Positions 44,608-54,556 of a stretch of DNA of 64,000 nucleotides are shown piece by piece. The notes below the pieces were generated by a model. That model was given only the letters and a program-made list of their open reading frames with translations. It ran no database searches and was not told the origin of the DNA. The stretch comes from an uncultured Pseudomonadota bacterium (GTDB taxonomy: Bacteria > Pseudomonadota > Gammaproteobacteria > Steroidobacterales > Steroidobacteraceae): NCBI GenBank assembly GCA_903884235.1, contig CAISEB010000041.1, positions 47,890 to 111,889 on the forward strand, written 5' to 3'. Position numbers and translations under genes: made by a program. Each line of letters begins with the position of its first letter. Positions within the stretch are counted from its first letter, which is position 1.

Positions 44608-46301
44608 ATGGCGCAAGTCCCGGCGAATATCCGCGTGACCGCGGCGTGGCGTGATGGAGCGCGTCGCCGCGACGCGCCGCCCTGCGCGCGCGCCAGGCGG
44701 GCGCCGTCGTTAGCGGCACGGTCGAGGCCGACTTTCGCCACCTGCGGCGGCTGATCGCGGGACGCGAGCTCGGCGCCGCCGCGCTCGCCGCAGGCCAGCT
44801 GTGCACGCAGCACCCGGAGTTCGCGCCCGGCTGGCACGCCAGGGCCTTCGTCGCGCTCGAGACCGGCGCCGCGGCGCAGGCGCTCGAGTTCGTCGACCGT
44901 GCGCTCGCGCTCGCGCCCGGCAATGCGCCATCGGGTCTGCTGCGCGGCCAGTGCCTGGTCGCGCTCGGGCGCCTCGAGGACGCGCGCCGCGACGCGCTCG
45001 CGATCGCGGAGGGTCCGGCGGATGCGACGTTCTGGGGCGGCCTCGGACTGCTACTGCAGAAGCTCGACGAGCACGCGGCGGCCCTGCGGGCGTACGACCG
45101 GGGCCTCGCGCTCGATCCGGATTCGACGCGCCTGCTGTACAACCGCGCGACCGGGCGTCGCTTCGTGGGCGATCTCGCCGGCGCCGAGCGGGACTACGAC
45201 TGCGTGATCGCGCTGCGGCCCGATGACCACGAGGCGTACCTCAACCGCTCGGAACTGCGCCCGCAGCACGCCGACCGCAACCACGTCGCCGAGCTCGAGT
45301 CGCGGGTGGCGCGCGGCAACCTGCCGTGGGCCGGGGAAGTCCAGCTGTGCTACGCGCTCGCGAAGGAATACGAGGACCTCGGTCGGTACGCGGCGTCATT
45401 CGCGGCGCTGGAACGGGGCGCCAGTCTCAGGCGCCGGCACATGGACTACGACGTCGCCCGGGACGTGGCGACGGTCGAGTGGATCATCGAGCACTATGCC
45501 GGGCTGCCGGCGCCGACGGGCGCCGCGCCGGGGGCGGCGCCTGCCCCGGTCTTCGTCGTCGGCCTGCCGCGCAGCGGCACGACGCTCGTGGATCGCATCC
45601 TGTCCAGCCACCCGGCGCTGTCCTCGGCGGGCGAACTCAACGCCTTCGCCGCCGCGGTGGTGTCGGCCGCCGCGGGCCCGTCCGTCGCCACCGGCCAGGA
45701 CCGACGCGCGCTGATCGCCCGCTCGGCGCAGGCCGACTTCGGGGCGATGGGCCGGGACTACCTGCGTCGCGCCGGCGACGCCGGCCACACCGGCCGCTTC
45801 ATCGACAAGATGCCGCTCAACTACCTGTACTGCGGCCTGATCGCGCGCGCGCTCCCCGAGGCGACGATCATCCACGTGGAGCGCGAGCCGATGGCGATCT
45901 GCTATGCGCTGTACAAGACGCTCTTCAAGGACGGCTATCCGTTTTCCTACTCGCTCGAGGACATCGCGGCGTACTACGTCGCCTATCGCCGCCTGATGCG
46001 GTTCTGGCATGACGCGCTGCCGGGCCGGATGCACGTCGTGCACTACGAGAAGCTGGTGCAGGACCAGGCCGGCGAGACGCGCGGGCTGCTCGAGGCCTGC
46101 GGGCTGCCCTGGGACGAGGCCTGCATGCGCTTCCACGAGAACCCGACCGCGACGACGACGGCGAGCGCATCGCAGGTGCGGCGTCCGATGTACTCGTCGT
46201 CGCTCGCGCAATGGCGTCACTACGCGCAGCCGCTCGCGGGGCTGCGCCGCGCGCTCGAGCGGGCGGGCATCGAGATCGACGCGGACGCGCACGCGGAATA
46301 G
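44608..46301 (+). CDS. TPR-sulfotransferase, N-terminal frame disrupted
   Basis: A TPR protein with a C-terminal sulfotransferase fold. TPR units read HARAFVALETGAAAQALEFV and AYDRGLALDPDSTRLLYNRA. The catalytic domain shows VFVVGLPRSGTTLVDRILSS (PAPS 5'-phosphate loop), FIDKMPLNYLYCGLIARALP, ATIIHVEREPMAICYALYKT and MHVVHYEKLVQD. The first canonical start in the main frame is GTG 45165, but TPR-like coding extends upstream to about 44655 with no ATG, GTG or TTG. The ATG at 44608 (MAQVPANIRVTAAWRDG) is in another frame and meets it near 44660-44680, so one base appears missing. Full-length translation would need correction. Next to the permease and receptor. Confidence 0.7.
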
Positions 46302-46481
46302 CCCAGCGCGGGGTCGTGCGTGCGCGCTTTTGGCGCATCGGATCCCGGCGCTGCTCCATCGTGGTGCTCGCGCTCGTCGCGTGCGACGCGCTGCTGGAAG
46401 TGTGGCGGCGGAGTCGATAACGTTCGGTCGCGATGCGGTGTGCATCGTGCAGTTGGATCACAGGGCAGGGCGTACACGATC

Positions 46482-47980
46482 TTGGCAACCGACTTCGAGA
46501 CGCATGGCATCGAACCGATCCCCGACGCGGAGCGCAATGCCTCGCTGTTCGATTTCCTGCGCATCGAATGGGGTGGCGCCAACTCGCTCGCGACGGCGGT
46601 GCTCGGCGCGTTCCCCATCATCTTCGGGCTCTCGTTCTACCAGGGGCTCGCCGCCGCCGTGCTCGGCGTGACGCTCGGCGCGCTCATCCTGGCGCCGATG
46701 GCGATCTTCGGGCCGCTGACGGGGACCAACAACGCGGTGTCCTCCAGCGCCCATTTCGGCGTCGTGGGGCGCATCGTCGGATCGTTCCTGAGCCTGCTGA
46801 CGGCGGTGGCGTTCTTCTCGATCAGCGTCTGGTCGAGTGGTGATGCCGCCGTCGGCGCCGCCGGGCGCCTCGTCGGCCTGCCCGCGACGGAGCTCGCCTT
46901 CGCCGCCGCCTACGGCGTCTTCGCGCTCGCGGTGCTGGCCGTGTCGATCTACGGCTTTCGCCTGATGCTGCTCGTCAACAAGGTCGCGGTCTTCAGCAGC
47001 TCGCTGCTCTTCCTCGTGGGCTTCTGGGCGTTCCGGTCGGATTTCGACCCGACGTATCCCGGCGCGGATCTTGCCTTTGGATCGGCACGATTCTGGTCGG
47101 CGTTCGTCGCGGCGACACTCGTGGTACTCGCCAACCCGATCTCGTTCGGTGCCTTCCTCGGTGACTGGAGCCGCTACCTGCCGCGCGACACCCGGGCCTC
47201 GCGGCTGATGGCGACGTCCGTCGTGGCGCAGCTGTTGACGCTGCTGCCGTTCGTCTTCGGACTCGCGACGACGGTGATCATCGCGCGGCGCGCGCCGGCC
47301 TTCCTCGCGCAGGCCGATTACACGGGCGGCCTGATCGCGGTGGCGCCGGCGGGATTCTCCGTGCCGCTGCTGCTGCTCGCGACGCTGAGCGGCATGTCGA
47401 CCGGGACGACCTCGCTGTACGGGACCGGGCTCGACTTCTCCAGCGTCTTTCCGCGCCTGACCCGCGCCTGACCCGCGCCGCCGCGACGGCGGCCATCGGC
47501 GCCGCGGCCATCGCGCTCATCTTCGTCGGACGCTTCGTGTTCAACGTCGTCGACGCGATCACGACCTTCGTGTCGCTGATCGTCGTGACCACGACGCCGT
47601 GGATGGTCGTGCTGATGATCGGCTTCTACGTGCGGCGTGGGTACTACATCCCCGACGCGATGCAGGTGTTCAACCGCGGCCAGGAAGGCGGTGCCTACTG
47701 GTTCCGCGGGGGCTGGAACTACCAGGGACTCGGCGCGTGGCTCGCCTCGGCGGTGATTGCGCTGACGATGGTCAACATGCCCGGCCATTTCGTCGGCTGG
47801 TTCGGGCGCCTCGCGGGCGATCTCGACCTGTCGCTGATCGCCGCGCTGCTGCTGCCGGCCGTGCTGTATCCGCTGCTGCTGGTCGTTTGGCCGGAGCCGC
47901 GCGCGGTGTTCGGGCCGCGCGGGCCGCGCCTCGTGGCGGCGGCCGATGTCGCGGTGCTGCCGGTGCGGGTACGCGGATGA
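46482..47980 (+). pseudogene. NCS1 family permease (cytosine/purine/hydantoin type), frame-disrupted
   Basis: A membrane transporter, about 12 hydrophobic segments, with NCS1-like features: IEWGGANSLATAVLGAFPII, LSFYQGLAAAVLGVTLGALI, FGPLTGTNNAVSSSAHFGVV, then FISFGAFLGDWSRYLPRDTR-type NPISFGAFLGDWSRYLP. The frame stops at TGA 47469-47471, just after FPRLTRA. A second open frame (from about 47476) continues AAATAAIGAAAIALIFVGRF and DAITTFVSLIVVTTTPWMVV to 47980. An 11-bp direct duplication at 47454-47475 causes the break: removing one copy restores one continuous protein. Start TTG 46482 is tentative. The stop overlaps the hydrolase ATG (ATGA). Confidence 0.8.
47451..47479 (+). repeat. 11-bp tandem duplication that breaks the permease frame
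   Basis: CGCCTGACCCG occurs twice back to back (47454-47464, 47465-47475), with shared bases extending to 47451 and 47479. Eleven is not a multiple of three. The second copy brings TGA into frame. Confidence 0.9.
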
Positions 47981-48765
47981 CCGGGCTCGCCGAGGCGACG
48001 GCCGGGGAGTGGTACGCGTGCGCGGAACTCGGGCACGGCGTCGTGCACCTGCACGAGCACCACATCGACCCGTTCTACCGCTGCAACATCTGGTTCGTCC
48101 GCGGCCGCGAGATGAATGTCCTGGTTGATTCCGGGCTCGGCGCGGTGAGCCTCGTCGCGCAGTTCCCGTGGCTGCAGGCGCGCGCGGTGCTCGCGATCGC
48201 GAGCCACACCCACTTCGACCACATCGGCAACCACCATGAGTTCGGCGCGCGGGCGTGCCACCGGCTCGAGGCGCCCATCCTCGCGCAGCCGACGCGCGAG
48301 GCGACCGTCGCGACCCAGTACGCGCGACTCGCGATGTTCGCCCGGCTCCCACCCGGCGGCTTCGACGAGTCCGCGTACGAGGTCCGGCCGGCGCCCGCCA
48401 CCCGCCTGCTCGAGGCGGGCGATGTCATCGACCTCGGTGACCGGCACCTCGAGGTGCTGCATGTGCCGGGGCATTCACCGGGATCGGTCGCGCTGTTCGA
48501 GCGCGACACCGGCGTGCTGTTCTCGGGGGATGCGATCTACGACGGTCCGCTGATCGACGATGCGTACCACTCCAACCGCGACGACTACCTGGAGACGCTC
48601 GCCCGCCTGCGCGAGCTGCCGGTGTCGGTCGTGCACGGCGGGCACTTCCCGAGCTTCGGGCGCGAGCGCCTGCACCAGTTGATCGACGAATACACCGCCG
48701 GGCGCCGCGCGCCCGGCTGCCCTGCACATGCCATCCATTCGAGTTCCAACAGGAGTTCCCCATGA
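47977..48765 (+). CDS. Metallo-beta-lactamase-fold hydrolase
   Basis: A 262-residue MBL-fold protein. Metal ligands: ASHTHFDHIGNHHEFGARAC (HxHxDH, about 69-75), the VLHVPGHSPGSVALFERDTG His (about 165), the VLFSGDAIYDGPLIDD Asp and the VHGGHFPSFGRERL His (about 220). The order and spacing fit hydrolases related to glyoxalase II and lactonases. The real substrate is not visible. The ATG overlaps the permease stop and the stop overlaps the receptor ATG, so it is made as part of the uptake operon. Probably cytoplasmic; no signal peptide. Confidence 0.85.
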   Translation: MTGLAEATAGEWYACAELGHGVVHLHEHHIDPFYRCNIWFVRGREMNVLVDSGLGAVSLVAQFPWLQARAVLAIASHTHFDHIGNHHEFGARACHRLEAPILAQPTREATVATQYARLAMFARLPPGGFDESAYEVRPAPATRLLEAGDVIDLGDRHLEVLHVPGHSPGSVALFERDTGVLFSGDAIYDGPLIDDAYHSNRDDYLETLARLRELPVSVVHGGHFPSFGRERLHQLIDEYTAGRRAPGCPAHAIHSSSNRSSP

Positions 48766-51263
48766 CCCATCCGAGCAGTCCCCCACCCGCGACCTGCGTC
48801 GCCGTCGCCGTGGCACTCGCGCTGGCTGGGGCCGGGAATGCGCATGCCGCCGACGCATCGGATGCGCTCCAGGAGGTCGTGGTGACCGCGAGTCGCCGTG
48901 CGCAGAACGTCGTCGACGTGCCGTACAACATCTCGGCGATCTCCGGCGTGTCGCTCGAGGCCGCCAACGTCGTGTCGCTCACGGACATCTCGCGCATGCT
49001 GCCCGGCATCAGCGTGCCGGACCTCGGGCCCCGCGCCAGCAGCAGCAACAGCAACATCGTGATCCGCGGCCTCAACGCCAACGATCCGATCGGGTCCGCC
49101 TACCTGCCGTGGGGCAGCGTGCCGCTGGTGTCGACCTACGTCGACGACGTGCCGCTGTTCGTCAACGTGGACCTCAGCGACGTGGCGCGCGTCGAGGTGC
49201 TGCGCGGGCCGCAGGGCACGCTGTACGGGTCGGGTGCGGTGGCCGGCACGATCCGCGTGATCCACAACACGCCGGACCCGACGCACTTCTCCGCGTCGGC
49301 CACGGTGGACGATGCGACGACGAGCCACGCGAGCGGCAACTCCTTCGGGACGAACGGGGTCATCAACATCCCGCTGTCCGAGACCGCGGCGCTGCGCATC
49401 GGCGCGGGCTACCGCGATACCGCGGGATTCATCAATGCGCCGAACGCCATCGTGTTCGGGCCGAACTACCAGCCGCAGCTCGCGGATCCCGCCAATCCGC
49501 TGACCAGTGCACTCAAGACGCAGGCGCTGAAGGGCGTCGATTCGGCCCGCTCGTCGTACCTGCGGGTCGCGGCGCTGTGGCACGTGACGCCGGCGTTCGA
49601 TGCCTCGCTGTCCTACCAGCGCCAGGATGACCATTCCAATGGCTTCTCGCGCCAGACGGTCGGGGCGGGGACCTACACGGACCAAGCCTTCATCCCGATC
49701 GCGCCCGACCACCGCGTCGCCGACATCGGCTCGCTGGTCCTGACCGGCGACGTCTGCTTCGCCACGGTCATTTCCTCGACGAGCTACACGCGCAACCACG
49801 ACTCGAGCGGCTATGACGAGACGCCCTTCCTGCAGAAGTTCGATGCGCTGAGCCCGCTCTACTACGGCAGCTTCCCGCGGCCGACGACCGAGTTCATCAC
49901 CGACTACACGGACAAGTCGTTCGTCGAGGAGCTGCGGCTCGTGTCGAAGGAGGGTGGTGCGGTCGACTACACGGTGGGCGGGTTCTACCGCCACCAGACC
50001 AACGACCTGTTCCAGTACGAGATCATCCCGGGCTTCGCGGCCTGGTCGGAGCTGCCGGGTTCGGCAGACGCGGTCAACGCCGCGCTGAACGCGACGCCCG
50101 GCAACAGCTACGCGGTCGCGACCTTCGGCGACTACATCGAGGGCTACAACGGCGGGACGCGACCAAGTGCGCTGTCGCCGACCGACACGAACTACACCTA
50201 CGCGCGCACGTCGGGATTCAAGGACAAGGCGCTGTTCGGCGAGCTGACCTGGCATGCGACCCAGAAGTGGCAGGTGACCGGCGGCTTCCGGCTGTTCTGG
50301 CAGGACGTCAGCCAGAACGTCCACATCCAGATCCCCTACGGCGGGCCTTACTTCTCGACGCTGCCGGCGCCGGCGAATGCGACCGACGCGCTCGGCACGA
50401 CGCTGGCCTCCGGCGACCAGGGCTTCCACAACCACCTGTTCAAGCTCAACACCAGCTACGCGCTGACCGGCGCGATCCGCGCCTACGCCACCTACTCGGA
50501 GGGGTTCCGACACGGCGGCGTCAACGCGGTGTCGATCGGCACGTGCCCGTTCTGCGATTCGGCGAACACCGCCTCTTTCAAGCCCGATACCGTCAAGAAC
50601 TACGAGGCGGGCCTGAAGGGCACGGTCGGCAACTGGCTGCGCTTCAGCGGCGACGTCTACCGCATGAAGTGGAACGACATCCAGGTGCAGCTGTTCAATG
50701 CGAGCTCGACGGCCTACGTCGCGAACGGCGGCGAGGCGCGCAGCCAGGGCGTCGAGCTGGAATTCGAGGCGCAGCTGTCGCGTGCGTGGTCGGCGACGCT
50801 CGGCTACGGCCATGCGGACGCGCGCGTGGTCGACGACTTCCTGGTCACCGACCGGGGCCAGCAGATCCTGGCGGCGCAAAGCGGGGATCGCCTGCCGTAC
50901 GTGCCGGCACAGACCCTGACGGCGGGCGTCAGCCACGTGGCGCCCGTCGCGGACGGCGTCGTGCTCGAGGCCCATGCCGATGTCGCGTACCACAGCGATC
51001 TCACGACCCAGATCAACGACACGGTCGCCGGCTTCCGTCGGCTGGGCGGCTTCTCGACCGTCAACGCCTCGGCGGCGCTGGTGATCGGCGGGCATTGGCG
51101 GGCATCGCTCTACGCCACCAACCTCACCAATGTCCTCGGCGTGTCCGCGGCAGGTCCTGTGTTGAACAACGCCGGCAACTTCCCCGGGACCGACAAGTAC
51201 ATGGACGAGTTCGTGATCCGGCCGAGGACGGTGGGCCTGTCGGTGCAATACCGCTTCGAGTAG
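48762..51263 (+). CDS. TonB-dependent outer-membrane receptor
   Basis: An 833-residue receptor. Signal peptide about 1-29 (ATCVAVAVALALAGAGNAHA), then the TonB-box-type segment LQEVVVTASRRAQNV, and the plug domain (VPYNISAISGVSLEAANVVS, ISRMLPGISVPDLGPRASSS, NIVIRGLNANDPIGSAY, LRGPQGTLYGSGAVAGTIRV; to about 165). A 22-strand-type barrel follows, with repeated aromatic-rich strands. The end is VGLSVQYRFE, close to the usual terminal Phe but with Glu after it. It resembles the large iron-complex/substrate receptors of proteobacteria. The ATG is fused to the hydrolase stop, so receptor, hydrolase and permease probably handle one substrate. Confidence 0.92.
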   Translation: MTHPSSPPPATCVAVAVALALAGAGNAHAADASDALQEVVVTASRRAQNVVDVPYNISAISGVSLEAANVVSLTDISRMLPGISVPDLGPRASSSNSNIVIRGLNANDPIGSAYLPWGSVPLVSTYVDDVPLFVNVDLSDVARVEVLRGPQGTLYGSGAVAGTIRVIHNTPDPTHFSASATVDDATTSHASGNSFGTNGVINIPLSETAALRIGAGYRDTAGFINAPNAIVFGPNYQPQLADPANPLTSALKTQALKGVDSARSSYLRVAALWHVTPAFDASLSYQRQDDHSNGFSRQTVGAGTYTDQAFIPIAPDHRVADIGSLVLTGDVCFATVISSTSYTRNHDSSGYDETPFLQKFDALSPLYYGSFPRPTTEFITDYTDKSFVEELRLVSKEGGAVDYTVGGFYRHQTNDLFQYEIIPGFAAWSELPGSADAVNAALNATPGNSYAVATFGDYIEGYNGGTRPSALSPTDTNYTYARTSGFKDKALFGELTWHATQKWQVTGGFRLFWQDVSQNVHIQIPYGGPYFSTLPAPANATDALGTTLASGDQGFHNHLFKLNTSYALTGAIRAYATYSEGFRHGGVNAVSIGTCPFCDSANTASFKPDTVKNYEAGLKGTVGNWLRFSGDVYRMKWNDIQVQLFNASSTAYVANGGEARSQGVELEFEAQLSRAWSATLGYGHADARVVDDFLVTDRGQQILAAQSGDRLPYVPAQTLTAGVSHVAPVADGVVLEAHADVAYHSDLTTQINDTVAGFRRLGGFSTVNASAALVIGGHWRASLYATNLTNVLGVSAAGPVLNNAGNFPGTDKYMDEFVIRPRTVGLSVQYRFE

Positions 51264-51518
51264 GCGCCACGTCCGGGGGGATCGGCTGGTACTCATGTCG
51301 CCTGGCCTTTCGGTGGGGCGCCGGACGGCCGCCGCCATGAGGACTCCCTTCCTGATGACCAGAATATCCCGATGCGTCCCCGCCTGGATGGGATGGTCAT
51401 CGTTGATCAGAATTGGGTCATGACCGGGCCGGGGGCTGGCGTCGGCGCCGATGGCGCTGATCGTCGCGGCGCTGCGCCGCGCCGACGGCAACCCCGGGGG
51501 TCGGCCGGGCGCTCGCGG

Positions 51519-54137
51519 TCAGGGGCCGGCAGCCATTCGGCGCAGGTCCCGCAGCCGCTCGGCCCAGGGCAGCGCGGGCGCCGCGAGCAGCAGCGGCGCG
51601 GGTGACAGCCCGGCGGCCAAAGTGCGGCTCGCGGCCGCATCGTCGCGCGAGGCGATCGAGGCGTACTCGAAGCCGGCGAGCGCCGTGTCGGGGGCGTTTT
51701 CGCCGAGCAGGTTGCGCAGCGCATCGTACGCCCGGCGCAGGTCGGGTAGCGCGTGCTCGCGGTCGTGTGCCGCGGCCTCGACCTGGCCGAGGCGCACCAG
51801 CGCGTCGGCGGCCTCGACGTTGGCGTCGCCATAGCGCGCCTGCAGTGCCTCGTGGGCGTGTCGTGCCAGCACGAGGCCTTCGGTCGCATGGCCGCGCATC
51901 GACAGCAGCAGGCCGAGCAGGCTCTCGCCCTCGGCGACGTCGAGGTCGTCGCTGCCGATGCGCTCGGCGAGCGCGTCGTGCGCAGCGCGCAGCAGTCGTT
52001 CCGCGTCCTCGTCTAGACCCTCGAGGTGCAGCGCGACGCCGGTGCGCAGCGTCGCCATCGCGGTGGCCGTCGAGCGAATCGGCTCGCGCTCGCGCGCGGC
52101 GGCGGCACGGTCGCGCTGCAGCTGGTCCCGGGCCGCGGCGAAGCGCCCGAGGTGGGCATAGGTCAGCGCCAGCATCTCGTGGCGGGTGGCGAGCCCTGCC
52201 GGGGCGTCGGGATGCATGCGCAGGTACAGCGCGAGGGCGTCGCGATAGTACGGCAGGGCCTCGCTATAGCGGCCGGTCTGGAAGTACACGGCACCGCGCA
52301 GCGCGGCGATCGCGAGCGGCATATCGGCGTCGAGGTCGGTGCGCCCGGCGCGCACCCGGTCGAGGTGCTCGAGGCTGCGCAGGGCTTCCTCGAAGCGGCA
52401 GGCGTAGAGCAGGATCTCCGGTTCCAGCGACGAGGTCTGGATCGGCAGCGGGTCGTCGGCGCCGCGGGCGCGCGCGAACAGCTCGACCGCGCGGCGATTC
52501 TCGCGCAGGGCCTTGTCATAGTCCGACAACTGCAGGTAGGAGAAGGCCATCATGCCGTGGACCTGCGCCTCGACGAGCGGCGCGAGGTGCTTCGCCTCGA
52601 TGCCGGTGAGCGCCCGGTCCAGGGCCTCGCGCACCGTGAGGTCGCGACGGATCGTCGGATCGAAGTTCGAGGCGGCGCCGAGCACGTCCGCGCTGAAGAA
52701 CTCACGCAGCCCGGTCGCGACGGCGGCGTCGGCGCGTGCCTGGTCGCGGGCCCGCGTCGCCTGCCGCACGCCCCACAGGCTCGTGGCCGTGGCGAGCACG
52801 AGCGCGGCGGCGACGCCGATCAGCCAGGGGCGGCGCGCACGCACGCGCGCCAGTCTCCGCTCCAGCTCCTCGGCATGGGCCCGCCGCTGCTCGTCGGCGA
52901 GGCGCGCGGCGCGGCGCTCGGGCAGCGCGCGCAGTCGCCGCGCGAGTTCGAGCGCCGAACCGAGCCGGCGCGCCGGATCGCCGGCGGCGGCCGCCGCGAC
53001 ATCCTCGCGCAGCAGCGGGTCGGTGACGTCGTGCTCCCAGCCCGCGGTCAGCGGCCGGCTGAAGTCGCCGGAGACCAGCTGGTAGAGCATCACGCCGAGC
53101 GCGTAGACGTCCGACTGCGTGCTCGGTTCGCGTCCGGCGATGACTTCCGGCGCGATGTAATGGAGCGTGCCGACGTCGGCCGCAGCTTCCGTGCGCGCGC
53201 CGAGGCGGGTGATGCCGAGCGACTCCAGCCGCTCGGGACTGAGGACGCGGCTGCTGCCGAAGTCGCTCCAGCGCACCCGCGCGCGGCCGGCCGCGTCGAA
53301 ACTGACGAGCAGGTTGGCGGGCTTCACGTCGAGGTGCAGGACGCCGGCGGCATGCGCGCGCGCGAGGCCCTCCGCGGCGACCGCGAGCAGCTCGAGGCGG
53401 GTCGCCTCTGGTACGACGCCGATGCCGCCCTGGCGCGTGCACCAGTCGAGCAGCGAGCCGTCCGGATTCCAGTCGAGCTCCAGGAAGTAGGGTGGTTCGC
53501 CGAGGTTGAAGTCGAGCATGCGGATCGCGACGTCGTCGGCGCCGGTGGAGCCGAGCAGGCGGTGCACGGTGATCTCGCGCTTCAGCGACGGGATGCGATC
53601 CGGGGTCAGCGCGAACTTGAAGACGCGCCGTTCGCCGCTCTTGGCGCGCACCGCGAGCCAGACCCCGGTCGCCGCGTCGAGCGGCCGCTCGAAGTGCCAG
53701 TGCGGCCGCGCTGGCACCGGGTCGCCGGCGGCGATGACCAGGTGCATCGTCGCCCGCGGTGGGGCCGACGGGTAGCTCGCCACCGGGGCGCTGAACCGAT
53801 ACCCCTGTCCGTACACGCTCGTGATCATCGAGAGGCCCGAGTCGCCGAGCGCCGCCCGCAGGCGCGAGATGCAGCGCGTCAGGACGTAGTCCGTCACCGG
53901 GCGACCACCCCACACCGATTCCATCAGGTCGTCCTTGGTGACGAGCTGGCCGGCATTGCGCACCAGTTCGAGCAGGACCTCGAGTGGTTTCGGCTCGATG
54001 TCGACGACGACGCCGTCGCGGCGCAGCTCGAGGCGCGCGCCGTCCAGGTCGAACAGGCCGAAGCGATAGCTGGCGAACTCCTCGCCGTGGAGACCGGCAT
54101 CCACGTTGCGCCTCCATTGGCCTGGGCCATGGGACAT
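51519..54137 (-). CDS. Winged-helix / Ser-Thr protein kinase / TPR protein
   Basis: An 872-residue protein with an unusual order. First is an OmpR-type winged helix (about 22-118: FGLFDLDGARLELRRDGVVV, EVLLELVRNAGQLVTKDDLM, VYGQGYRFSAPV). A kinase domain follows (about 145-430: ERRVFKFAL Lys, HLDVKPANLLVSFDAAG catalytic loop, VRWSDFGSSRVLSPERLESL DFG, GTLHYIAPEVIAGREPSTQS). A transmembrane helix lies at about 480-500 (WLIGVAAALVLATATSLWGV). TPR-like helices fill the rest (about 560-850). The kinase keeps the catalytic Lys, Asp and DFG. A membrane kinase carrying its own DNA-binding domain suggests a one-protein sensor-regulator. ATG 54137 is chosen; an ATG at 54212 is in frame. Divergent from the lipoprotein gene. 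Confidence 0.82.
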   Translation of the reverse strand: MSHGPGQWRRNVDAGLHGEEFASYRFGLFDLDGARLELRRDGVVVDIEPKPLEVLLELVRNAGQLVTKDDLMESVWGGRPVTDYVLTRCISRLRAALGDSGLSMITSVYGQGYRFSAPVASYPSAPPRATMHLVIAAGDPVPARPHWHFERPLDAATGVWLAVRAKSGERRVFKFALTPDRIPSLKREITVHRLLGSTGADDVAIRMLDFNLGEPPYFLELDWNPDGSLLDWCTRQGGIGVVPEATRLELLAVAAEGLARAHAAGVLHLDVKPANLLVSFDAAGRARVRWSDFGSSRVLSPERLESLGITRLGARTEAAADVGTLHYIAPEVIAGREPSTQSDVYALGVMLYQLVSGDFSRPLTAGWEHDVTDPLLREDVAAAAAGDPARRLGSALELARRLRALPERRAARLADEQRRAHAEELERRLARVRARRPWLIGVAAALVLATATSLWGVRQATRARDQARADAAVATGLREFFSADVLGAASNFDPTIRRDLTVREALDRALTGIEAKHLAPLVEAQVHGMMAFSYLQLSDYDKALRENRRAVELFARARGADDPLPIQTSSLEPEILLYACRFEEALRSLEHLDRVRAGRTDLDADMPLAIAALRGAVYFQTGRYSEALPYYRDALALYLRMHPDAPAGLATRHEMLALTYAHLGRFAAARDQLQRDRAAAAREREPIRSTATAMATLRTGVALHLEGLDEDAERLLRAAHDALAERIGSDDLDVAEGESLLGLLLSMRGHATEGLVLARHAHEALQARYGDANVEAADALVRLGQVEAAAHDREHALPDLRRAYDALRNLLGENAPDTALAGFEYASIASRDDAAASRTLAAGLSPAPLLLAAPALPWAERLRDLRRMAAGP

Positions 54138-54556
54138 CCCTTGTCCGCTACAGCCTACCGCAGGCCATCCGCGCGCGGCAAAGGCGGTCGGCTCCGCACC
54201 GTCAGCATTCATCAGGATTTCGTCACGACTTGGGAGCGCGCGCGTGACTACCGTCGGCCGATGGGGTGGGTTGGACGAGCGATCCGACCGGGACGACTGA
54301 ACCGGGACGACTGAGGAGGGCGGGACGCGGTCCGCAGTCAGCGGTGCGTGCTGCAACGCAGTAGTCGGTTGGCGCCGCGCGGCGGGCTTGTGTCCGGCCT
54401 TTGGCTCGAACGAGGGAGCGTCACACGGAAAAGGACTTCGAGCCCGTCGCCGATGGCGTCGCCCTCATCCCCTCCCATTGCCGCATCGTCCCGGCGGACC
54501 GTCCGCGGGCCGCCTGTCGTGTCGCATCCACTTCCACGTCCTGCATGGAGAGCCCC
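54138..54556 (+). other. Divergent intergenic region (419 nt)
   Basis: No coding sequence I can support, except a possible longer start for either flanking gene. A perfect 14-bp tandem duplication, ACCGGGACGACTGA, lies at 54287-54314. Promoters for the kinase and lipoprotein genes must be in this stretch, but no convincing -35/-10 pair stands out. Confidence 0.5.
54287..54314 (+). repeat. 14-bp perfect tandem duplication
   Basis: ACCGGGACGACTGA at 54287-54300 is repeated exactly at 54301-54314, in non-coding DNA between the kinase and the lipoprotein. Confidence 0.85.

Noticed and set aside
51372..51605. Small plus-strand gene after the TonB receptor
   Set aside because: It overlaps the 3' end of the kinase gene, has no ribosome site and encodes a low-complexity Gly/Arg product.
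52026..54314. Plus-strand open frame opposite the kinase
   Set aside because: The minus strand has HxDxKxxN, DFG and winged-helix motifs; the plus-strand product has none.
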